A program made the translations under genes and the position numbers. From CAWBCI01 sp963787195 (GTDB taxonomy: Bacteria; Bacteroidota; Bacteroidia; Bacteroidales; JAGOPY01), in contig CAWBCI010000040.1 of assembly GCA_963787195.1 (NCBI GenBank), positions 17,220 through 81,219 of the forward strand: a DNA stretch of 64,000 nt, read 5' to 3'. Positions 27,427 to 36,000 of the stretch are shown one piece after another. Under the pieces are notes generated by a model. The model was not told the DNA's origin. It ran no database searches and worked only from the letters and a program-made list of their open reading frames with translations. Each line of letters opens with the position of its first letter. Within the stretch, counting starts at the first letter, position 1.

Positions 27427-29634
27427 TCAATAAGGGTCTTTTTGTTCTTGCCTGTCCTGAATCAAAACTTTATTTTCCTGTGCTAACTCCTGTACTGCTT
27501 TTACCAGGGGAACTACGAATTCGGCATAACGAAGTCCGTAATAGTCCTTTTCATTTTTAGGGGCATCCACTCCGCTGAATTCATAGCCTATGGATTGAGC
27601 GGCAGATTCCACATCCTGGGCGATGAAACCGCTGAATTTTATATTTTCTTTACCGGATTCTGCAAGGATTTCTGCTTTTTCGGAGTAATCAATGCCCAGG
27701 AATTCGTTGATGGCGGATACATTAAGATTGTAAGTAAGCGGTTCAAGCAACCCGATAAATTCCAGTCCCGGGACATCCTTCGAAACATTCGTTTTAAAAC
27801 GCTCATCCGAAATATTGGTCCAGTCAACAAAACCCCCGATACTCGAAACGCCGGCATCGCCAATTCTCACCTGGCTGCTTGCTGTAATGGAAGCTTCGTC
27901 TCCAAGGGCAGCTGAATTGAAAAAAGTTCCGGTCGTGACATTGGCATAAGCTCCAACAATTGTATTATAATTGCCACTTGTTATATCTGCCCCTGTATGT
28001 GCTCCTACAGCAGTATTACGCTGTCCGGTATTGGCGAAGAGACTTTGATACCCGACCGCAGTGTTATTGCTTCCTGCTTCGTTGGAATAAGCAGCCTGGT
28101 ATCCTATTGCCGTCAAACTGTTTCCAAATGTATTTTGCATTGCAGCTTCCGAGCCTATGGCTACGTTTCCTGAAGAATTACTGAGGGACAGGGCCATAAA
28201 ACCTACGGCAACGGAATTCCCCGCATCTGTATTTTGTGAAAGAGCCGAAACTCCCACAGCTACGTTTGTTCCCCCGGAAAGGTTATGGTAGAGGGCCTGC
28301 ATCCCAAATGCAGTATTATTATCGCCTGATACATTGAAATGAAGGGCCTCCACCCCTGCGGCCGAATTGTAGGCCCCTGTTGTACTGGAAGAAAGTGCCG
28401 AATGTCCATAGGCGATATTGAAATAACCGCTAATATTTGAATACAAGGCATCTGTACCGACAGCTGTATTCCAGAAACCAAAAATATTGTGGAGTAAGGC
28501 AGCGGATCCAACAGCCACATTTTCAGATACTTCGTTATAATACAATGCCGAATCACCTATGGCAACACAATTATTCCCGTCGTAATTGGTCCGTAAAGAC
28601 AAATTTCCAACAGCAACATTAGAATTTCCAGAGTAATTTTCATGCATGGAATATGCTCCCAGTGCAACATTTCTATTTCCCGTCCCGTTGTTAAATAATG
28701 AATGCCTCCCGAATCCACTATTGTCGGATCCACTGTTATAAGGAAGTGAAAAATACCCCAGGGCGCAATTTCCATCACCCATAGTGCTTTGCCAGAAAAC
28801 TCCCGAGCCTACACCTGTATTGTAGCTCCCCCTTGCATTATTCTGCATGGCTTCCGCCCCTACTGCAGTATTATGAAGACATTCAGAAAAAAAATTAATA
28901 CTGTTATTTTTTGAAAGTGCCCGGCTTCCTATAGCCGTATTTCCAGATCCTCTGCTATTAAGTTTTAATGCTTCATATCCCAATGCAGTATTGAAAGAAC
29001 CGGTATAATTAGCCATAAGCGCTTTATTTCCAACAGCTGTATTTTGTTCTCCTTCATAAAAAACGGAATCCTCCGTATCATGATTATAACAAAGGGCGGA
29101 ATCCCCAATCGCAACAATTCCGCTTTGATTGTTGATTAGCAGCGTATTGTGTCCGATACCTATGTTACCTTCCCCGGGCAATAAGCTTATCCCGGTATTT
29201 TTACCAATAAAAATATTTGAAGCCAGAGGCACGATGTGCGTTGAATCTAACTTGAGGACTTCTGCATTTTTCACATAAAACCTTATGGTGTCGTCATCCA
29301 ATATGCCGCCGCTGGTAATTTTTGTATCAAAATCAAAATCTGCAAGTTCCCATGAAAATTCGCTGGTAAGGTAGTTCCAATTACCGGTTTTGTAATAAAG
29401 GAAACTTTGAACATCCGTAGCATAGATTAACAAGCCCTCAGCCGGATTTGAAATGGCATAAGCTTCCGCAGCAGTCATCCGTGGCACCAGCATGCCCTTT
29501 GTGCTTGATTTTACATCAAGGATGGCAGAGGGATCGGGCTCGGATGAATCATTATTGATGCCTATACCCTGGGAAAATGATGCTGTACTAATAAACAGGC
29601 TGAAAATAAATACAATGGTTCTGGTCTTTTTCAT
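27427..29634 (-). CDS. S74-chaperone head-repeat fibre protein, array copy 1, C-terminus shifted
   Basis: 735 residues from the ATG at 29634; the frame extends further upstream but lacks a signal-peptide start there. Signal peptide MKKTRTIVFIFSLFISTASF, then GIGINNDSSEPDPSAILDVK, head repeats, and an S74 domain with NISDERFKTNV (Ser609, Lys614) and FSGFIAQDVESAA. The frame ends at 27427 after QEQKDPY. If one base is removed from the five-T run at 27439-27443 the frame continues into KRIELLENNAKK and stops in a TAATG overlap with copy 2, exactly the junction seen between copies 2 and 3. The last ~22 residues of coiled coil are thus lost through a one-base change. Confidence 0.8.
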   Translation of the reverse strand: MKKTRTIVFIFSLFISTASFSQGIGINNDSSEPDPSAILDVKSSTKGMLVPRMTAAEAYAISNPAEGLLIYATDVQSFLYYKTGNWNYLTSEFSWELADFDFDTKITSGGILDDDTIRFYVKNAEVLKLDSTHIVPLASNIFIGKNTGISLLPGEGNIGIGHNTLLINNQSGIVAIGDSALCYNHDTEDSVFYEGEQNTAVGNKALMANYTGSFNTALGYEALKLNSRGSGNTAIGSRALSKNNSINFFSECLHNTAVGAEAMQNNARGSYNTGVGSGVFWQSTMGDGNCALGYFSLPYNSGSDNSGFGRHSLFNNGTGNRNVALGAYSMHENYSGNSNVAVGNLSLRTNYDGNNCVAIGDSALYYNEVSENVAVGSAALLHNIFGFWNTAVGTDALYSNISGYFNIAYGHSALSSSTTGAYNSAAGVEALHFNVSGDNNTAFGMQALYHNLSGGTNVAVGVSALSQNTDAGNSVAVGFMALSLSNSSGNVAIGSEAAMQNTFGNSLTAIGYQAAYSNEAGSNNTAVGYQSLFANTGQRNTAVGAHTGADITSGNYNTIVGAYANVTTGTFFNSAALGDEASITASSQVRIGDAGVSSIGGFVDWTNISDERFKTNVSKDVPGLEFIGLLEPLTYNLNVSAINEFLGIDYSEKAEILAESGKENIKFSGFIAQDVESAAQSIGYEFSGVDAPKNEKDYYGLRYAEFVVPLVKAVQELAQENKVLIQDRQEQKDPY

Positions 29635-30130
29635 AATTTGTGTTTTTAGAATATCCAAAGTACTTGCATTTGGACAAGAGGGCTTGTAGCATTTATGCAA
29701 AGACTGTTGCTATTATTGCAATTAAGGATTAAGGGTATTTATAAGGAAGGAAAAGGGTCTTTTTGAGGATTTAAAGCCTGAGGAAATCCCCTAAAGCAGC
29801 TTTTCGATGGGTATGTGTAGCCTATAAGCTGATGAGCCTGTTCAAGAATGCTTGGATCAATTCAAGGGATGATCCAACTTATGTGATTTTGAAGTTCAAT
29901 GTATCGTAATAGCCATTTACCTTATCCTCTATTATTTCGAATTGTCATCTTCTAATAATCAATTCTATCTATAATATTTTTATAAAAATATGATGATAAA
30001 CCTTCGGCATCAGGCATAATGAATATAATCACAGCGTATTTGGTTGTTTATAACGAGAATAAATTGCATGGTTTAATATATATTAATTTTCATTTATCGA
30101 TTTTCACGCACAAATGTCATATATTTATAT
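29635..30130. other. Divergent intergenic region upstream of the S74 array
   Basis: About 500 bases between the array's first gene (minus) and the tandem repeats that precede the plus-strand FISUMP gene. It is AT-rich, contains no open frame of note, and presumably carries the promoter of the array. I see no clear promoter match. Confidence 0.3.
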
Positions 30131-30230
30131 GTCTACAATATACCTTCCAGGTCTACAATATACCTTCCAAGATTTCAATATAGCATCCAGGCCTTCAATA
30201 TAGCATTTAGGCCTTCAATATAGCATCGAG
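30131..30230. repeat. Five 20-bp tandem repeats
   Basis: Five direct repeats of exactly 20 bases. Units 1 and 2 read GTCTACAATATACCTTCCAG/A, unit 3 is intermediate (GATTTCAATATAGCATCCAG), and units 4 and 5 read GCCTTCAATATAGCATTTAG and GCCTTCAATATAGCATCGAG. The shared core is TCAATATA or ACAATATA. There are no spacers, so this is not a CRISPR array. It lies about 40 bases upstream of the FISUMP coding region, in a position to affect its expression. Confidence 0.9.
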
Positions 30231-30269
30231 GCCTTCTCCTCATTTTCAAACATATTTAATCCCAAAATT

Positions 30270-31274
30270 ATAAAAAAGATACTTTTAAGCATCCTTACCT
30301 CATTAATAGCCTTATTTTGTTTGGCTCAAAATGACACAATCACCAACATCACAGTAACCCAGCGTTCTGATGGCAGCGGCTATGTTGATGTTTATTTTAC
30401 CCTGAAAGGGCCTGACAGCGTATATAACATAGCTCTGGAAGCCAGTTTCGATGCAGGAAGCACATATACCTATGTGCCAGCAGTTTTCCTTGACAGCATC
30501 ACAGGTATTATTCAGGGTGCCGACAGGCATGTAATCTGGAATGGCGTGGGAAGCTTTCCCGGCCTTAATACCACCCAGGCCAGGATGAAAATACTAGCTT
30601 ATGAGACAGGCTCCTGCCCGCCTATCATTACTGACATTGACGGCGATATATACTCCACTGTGATTGTGGGTTCCCAATGCTGGATGAAAGAAAACCTGAA
30701 AACGACAAAATACAGAAACAATACCAATATACCTTATGTGGCAGATTGGGAAGATTGGTCTAACCTGACGACAGGGGCTAATGTTTGGTACGACAAAGAT
30801 ATTATGTGGAAAGAAACTTACGGGGCATTGTATAACTGGTACACAACTGTTAATGCAAATGGCCTTTGTTCGACAGGCTGGCATGTGCCAACCTATGATG
30901 AATGGGGAGCTTTATCTGACTATATTGGAGGAGAAGACCCTCCTCATGGGAATGAGCTAAAATCGTGCAGGCAGGTGAATTCTCCTTTGGGAGGGGATTG
31001 TAACACGTCTGAGCATCCCCGGTGGGATGAAGATTTAGATAATGGCAACTATGGTACAGACGATTACGGATTTTTAGGTTTTCCGGGCGGCTATCGTGAG
31101 GGCGGTGGTGTCTTCATCTTCGTTGGCTACTACGGGAGCTGGTGGTCTTCGACGGAGTCCTCGTCTAGCAACGCCTGGGACCGCGGCCTGGTTTACCACT
31201 ACGGCGACGTGTACGTGAACGGCACCTACGATAAGCAAGGAGGTCGTAGTATTCGCTGCCTCCGGGATAATTAA
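30270..31274 (+). CDS. Secreted FISUMP-domain protein, candidate DGR variable protein
   Basis: About 334 residues if read from 30270. The signal peptide KKILLSILTSLIALFCLAQ is clearly encoded, but no ATG, GTG or TTG precedes it in frame after the stop at 30201; only ATT (30267) or ATA (30270) is available, and the first TTG is at 30321, inside the signal peptide. Residues ~20-100 form a strand-rich domain with DGSGYVDVYFTLKG; the rest is a FISUMP domain: GSQCWMKENLKT, ALYNWYTTV, GWHVPTYDEWG, GFPGGYREGG and SIRCLRDN. The 3' ~150 bases differ sharply in composition (see the variable-region feature). Likely a surface ligand-binding protein with a C-type-lectin-like fold. Confidence 0.75.
   Translation: MKKILLSILTSLIALFCLAQNDTITNITVTQRSDGSGYVDVYFTLKGPDSVYNIALEASFDAGSTYTYVPAVFLDSITGIIQGADRHVIWNGVGSFPGLNTTQARMKILAYETGSCPPIITDIDGDIYSTVIVGSQCWMKENLKTTKYRNNTNIPYVADWEDWSNLTTGANVWYDKDIMWKETYGALYNWYTTVNANGLCSTGWHVPTYDEWGALSDYIGGEDPPHGNELKSCRQVNSPLGGDCNTSEHPRWDEDLDNGNYGTDDYGFLGFPGGYREGGGVFIFVGYYGSWWSSTESSSSNAWDRGLVYHYGDVYVNGTYDKQGGRSIRCLRDN
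31125..31271 (+). other. Candidate diversity-generating-retroelement variable region
   Basis: The last 49 codons of the FISUMP gene. In 31081-31260, 108 of 180 bases are G or C (60%), against about 43% in the earlier part of the gene. 24 of the 49 codons end in C, including a run of TAC, CAC, GGC, GAC, AGC, AAC and ACC at positions that are Asn-rich in related proteins. That is the expected product of adenine-directed mutagenesis of AAC codons. The region ends at the conserved RCLRD segment, where DGR variable regions usually finish, followed by a small hairpin (31272-31287, 5-base stem). No template repeat or reverse transcriptase was found in the window. Confidence 0.5.
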
Positions 31275-31411
31275 CCTTTAGCGGTTATTTAAAAGATGGA
31301 AAAGCACATTGTACTATTTAACGGCATAAACGAAATCTTATATCAGTGATACTAAAATTGTAAACCATACAGAGAAACAATAAAGAAATATTTACTTAAA
31401 ATAAAATTATT

Positions 31412-32650
31412 ATGAAAAACAATTACAGAACTTTAATTTACACATTGATAGTGATGGGATTTGTATTCCTTCTTTTCAACAGTTGTAGTAAAAAGGATGA
31501 TCCCGTAAACAACCCCAGTGACCATACAGGACCACCTATAACACCAGTAATTTCACCGGTAATAGAATTTAATGACAGAGCAATAAATGTAGCATCGGAG
31601 CCCATGGTATTGCAGAGTGTCAATGGAGGAACATATACATATACATTAACTGGCGATTGCCCGATAATTCAAGTGGGTGATCTTCTACTTGGCGATGATG
31701 ATGAATTTGGTTATATAAGAAAGGTTACAGAAGTAGTCTCTCAAACCGAAACCAAGCTGGTTATAAAGACCATACAGGGATCCTTTACTGAGGTAGTGAA
31801 GAGATGCGATATCGACACAACCTTCGCCCTCCCAATGTTACCTCCCGATCTACCCATACCTGGAGTACAGATTATAGGTGACAGCCTTGCAATGGAAAAT
31901 TATGTGCTGGTGGATGAAACCTTCTCTTTTCCGCCCCTGCCCAGCTTAAATCTATACGCTGCTGTAGACAAGGCATACCTGGTAACCAAAGACCCTACAC
32001 TTGATTTTGAGCTTCACATCACCGATGGTGTGCTCAACGAATACCGCACACTCTATAAGGCAACCACCACCTTTGGCTGCGATATCAGCGTTGATGTAAC
32101 AGCGTTGTTCCTATACGATATGGAACCACTTACGCTTTACCAACAGACCGTGCGGTACAAGCATATGGTATGGATTGTGCCTGTCATTCACAAGGTAACA
32201 ACCACAGTAAAGCTTATGGCCCATTTGGAATTAATGGGACAATTAAACACCGATATCACCGGTATGGGTTTTGATCAGAATATAGAAATAGGCGCCCGTT
32301 ATTACAATTCTTCATGGGAAGATTTGAACAGTGCTCAAATTTTTTGGAATGAACCTGATGTCAATATGTCAGCACAAGCGATAGCTGTTATCAGGCCTTA
32401 TCTTGAGATTAAAATTGTAGACGAACTTTATGGGGTTGCAGGCCCGAGCGTTCGCACCGAACCATATATTGAAGCTGTTGCATCTTACACCTGGCCTGAT
32501 CCAGAGTACTGTATTGAAGTGTCAGCTGGCTTCTCTGTAGGTTGTGGATTTAATGGTCTGGACTTCTTTGGAATTGGCGATTGGAACTCACCGAATTTCC
32601 CGATCATAAGTGGAACTATTTTTCCTGAGCACTGTTGGCCAATAAATTAG
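31412..32650 (+). CDS. Lipoprotein of unknown function
   Basis: 412 residues. The N-terminus is a lipoprotein signal: hydrophobic FVFLLFNSC with the lipobox cysteine at residue 25, followed by SKKDDPVNN, a short flexible linker typical of Bacteroidota surface lipoproteins. The rest is strand-rich with no motif that I recognise; it has several cysteines near the C-terminus (YCIEV, VGCGF, EHCWPIN). It lies 137 bases downstream of the FISUMP gene on the same strand and could be co-transcribed with it. Orphan family as far as I can tell. Confidence 0.7.
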   Translation: MKNNYRTLIYTLIVMGFVFLLFNSCSKKDDPVNNPSDHTGPPITPVISPVIEFNDRAINVASEPMVLQSVNGGTYTYTLTGDCPIIQVGDLLLGDDDEFGYIRKVTEVVSQTETKLVIKTIQGSFTEVVKRCDIDTTFALPMLPPDLPIPGVQIIGDSLAMENYVLVDETFSFPPLPSLNLYAAVDKAYLVTKDPTLDFELHITDGVLNEYRTLYKATTTFGCDISVDVTALFLYDMEPLTLYQQTVRYKHMVWIVPVIHKVTTTVKLMAHLELMGQLNTDITGMGFDQNIEIGARYYNSSWEDLNSAQIFWNEPDVNMSAQAIAVIRPYLEIKIVDELYGVAGPSVRTEPYIEAVASYTWPDPEYCIEVSAGFSVGCGFNGLDFFGIGDWNSPNFPIISGTIFPEHCWPIN

Positions 32651-33052
32651 GAAATAAGTTTAGAATAATCCGGTCATTTTTGCGGGTCTTCAGCCTTATC
32701 CGGATACCTCTTATTCTTCCGGATTTATCAACAGCTTGCGGGGCAATCTAAGCCGGATGGGGATACTTCAAGGATAGGTTAACAAACTGATGCGCTTTCT
32801 ATTCAGGATGGGAAGAATTCACAGATTTGTAAACTGTCTTATTTTTTATTGGATAAGCTAAAGATAAACCCCCAGTCTGATTTATACAAGTAAATAAGTC
32901 AGGAGGCTCCTATGATGATTTCTGTCTGTACCATTTTAAAATCAACTCTGGACGTTCTGAATATTGAGTAAGTTTGATACGCTCCAACAAATGTTGTCTT
33001 ACTATTGAAACAAGCCCGGAGAAAGATCATTTTCTCTTAACGGAGGTCTATA
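32651..33052. other. Intergenic region without recognisable gene
   Basis: About 400 bases between two convergent genes. No open frame above a few tens of codons, no strong inverted repeat and no retroelement-like template repeat were seen. Confidence 0.3.
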
Positions 33053-36000
33053 CTACTTAGGATCATTTTTCTCACGGGCATCGCTGGGCCTGATGCCATA
33101 TTCCTGCTTAAATACATTGCTGAACCAGGCCGGGTCGCTGAATCCGACCTGGTAGGCTATTTCGGAGATAGAAAGCGGCGAGGAACCCAGGAGTTCATAA
33201 GCTTTCTTTAGCCTGACGCTTCGTATAAATATGGCGCTTGATTTACCTGAAATAGCCTTCAGTTTTCTATAAAGCTGGCTCTCGCTTAAATGCAGTTCGG
33301 CAGCTAAGAAAGCGGCATTGAAGCCTGAATTATCCAGCTTGCTTTCAATAGCTCTGGCAGCCTTCTGGATGAATTGCTCCTCTACGCTGAGATGATGATC
33401 AGTCCTGGAAATCCAGTCTAATTTTTGAAATTTACTCTGTAGCTGTCGTCGCAGTTTTAAAAGCTGTTCCAGTCTCACCAATAATTCTTTCTTATTAAAG
33501 GGTTTTGTAAGATAAGCATCGGCGCCCTGCTCATAGCCTGAGATGCGATCAGCATCCGTGACCTTTGCCGTAAGCAAAATCACAGGGATATGGTCGGTGC
33601 GCTCATCCTGCTTCAGTGCCTGGCATACTTCATATCCGTTTTTACCCGGCATCAGGACATCGGAAATCACAATGTCAGGAATGTATTCAAAAGCCATTTG
33701 CAGGGCTTTATCCCCATCACCGGCCCATTTCACTTTATACTTCATGCGGATAATATTCCGGACATAAGTTGCCACATCCGGATTATCTTCCGCTAAAAGG
33801 ACCAGGGGCTTTTCATTCAATATCCTTGTTTCAATTTCTGCTTCATCTTCTTCTAAATTATCCTTGATAACCTTATAAATCTGAGGTTTTTCAAAGTTTT
33901 CAGGATGCACTGATGTGAGTAATGCATTTTGTGTGACAGGTAAGATGACTTCGAATTCACTTCCAATACCGGGCTGACTTTTTACAAGAATGCTGCCCCC
34001 TGCCATTTCCACGATTTCTTTTGAAAGCGATAAACCTATCCCGGTACCTCCCTGCCTGTACCTGTCAGGGCTATCCACCTGGTAAAAGCGGTCGAAGATA
34101 CGGCCCAGTTCATCTTCAGCTATCCCGATCCCATTGTCTACTACCTTGATATGAAGCTGATTTTTCTCTTCCTCATATTTAACATGACAGATGACTTTTC
34201 CCTTCCTGCCTGTAAACTTGATAGCATTGCTGAACAGGTTCGAGATCACTTTCGATAATTGGTCGGGATCGTTATCCATGATGAGGCTTCCGGTCTCGGA
34301 ATAAAATGTCAGCTGGATATCCCTGCCTTCTGCCAGTGACTGGTGGCTTTCAACTATATATTTCAGCCAGGGAATGATATCCGATCTTATGGGATTGTAA
34401 TCCAACCTGCCATGTTCAAGTTTGGCAAGGTCGAGCATCTGGTTTACAAGGTGCAGTAAATTTCCGCTGTTCCGGCCTATGGTTTCGATCTTTTGGGAAA
34501 AACGCTCAGTTTGCTTATTATCCATATCTTCTTTTAAATCATCAGCCACACCCATTATAACTGTAAGAGGGGTCCTGAATTCATGGGTAATATTTGCATA
34601 AAGCTTTGTTTTGAATTCATCCAGTTCACGTAACCTCAGGTTTTCTTCCTGCTGCAAGCGTCTTTTTATCTGAAAACGATAGAAGAAGTACAAAAGACTG
34701 ATGGCTAAGATGAGATATGTGAAGTACGCAATGGAATTATTCCACCAGGGTGGGGAAATTATTATGGTATAGGCTGTTTCGGCGCTTGACCTCAATCCTG
34801 AACTTTGCTTTGCAAGAATTTTAAAAACATATTTCCCTGGCCTCAGACTGGAATATGAAGCTGACTGGGATGCCGATTCCTTCCAGTCCAGGTCAATCCC
34901 TTCCAGTAGATGATACAATTTTATGCTTTTACCTTTAGACAGACATAGGGCGGAATAATCGAAACTGAGGTAATTCTGACCGTGCTGAAGCTTCAGCTCA
35001 TGTTTTTCCCTTGCGCTCTGGCTGATATTCATCTCTTTGTCAAAAATCCTTATCCCCGACAAATAAGGAATAATGCGCAGGCTTTCGGGCTGAAAACTTC
35101 CGGGATCAAAAATTCCAAGCCCCCTGCGATAACCTACAACCAGGTCTCCATTGGATAGTTTGTACAAAACTCCGGGCTGATAAGCCGGTTTATCCGACCA
35201 GGTATCCTGCTTTTGCAGGCCATAAAATTCATCCACAACGATGGAATTATCATAACGCGGATCAATGCATTCAATCCCGGAAGCTGTCAGCAACCAGAAC
35301 CTGTCCTTATCGTCCCTCTCAATACTTTCGATCAGATCCGACAGGAGGTAGTTTTTAGTATCATATTTAATGATCAAACCTTTTTGGGGCCGGTCCGGGT
35401 CGAAGTATCCCATGCCATATCTTGAAGTACCGGCCCACAGGGTATCCTTTGAAAAATAAAAACAACGGATATCAACATCATAATCAGATGAATCAAAACA
35501 CACAAGTTCATTATTTTCAGGGATAAAATATCCGTAGGATTTTCCCCTGATGGCAAACCAGATCCGGCCCCTTCCATCTTTCGCCATTCTTGAAATATTT
35601 ACCTGGCCCTTTCCCGTTTTAAAAGCATCCTGCATGCCCTCCTTACTTTCAAATTCCCCCTTCATTAAATCATATTTTCGGATACCCGACTGGCTTCCCG
35701 AAATCCATACACTCCCTTCATCATCCCTTATCACATCTGTTATTGAAAGTAATTTATATTCGGGCAGATTTAAGGGAGTGATCAGGTCCTTGTTTTCATC
35801 CAGCCGGTATAATTCATCCTGGCTCGCGAAAATTAAAGACTTATCGGAAATGGGCAGGATCTTATAAACATTATACTCCCTGATGACTCTTCTTTCATAG
35901 GGAAGAACGCCGAATCTCCCGGTCGACAAGTTGAAATAATGCAGTCCTTCCCCTCTGCCATAACCCAGGTAAAGCCTCCCCGAGTTAGTGCTTTCGTACA

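Noticed and set aside
22000..28800. Several plus-strand open frames across the S74 array, some above 100 codons
   Set aside because: They are antisense shadows of the repeat coding sequence and simply reflect its periodic composition.
30131..30230. CRISPR-like array
   Set aside because: The 20-base units are directly adjacent, without spacers, and drift from unit to unit; no cas genes are present.
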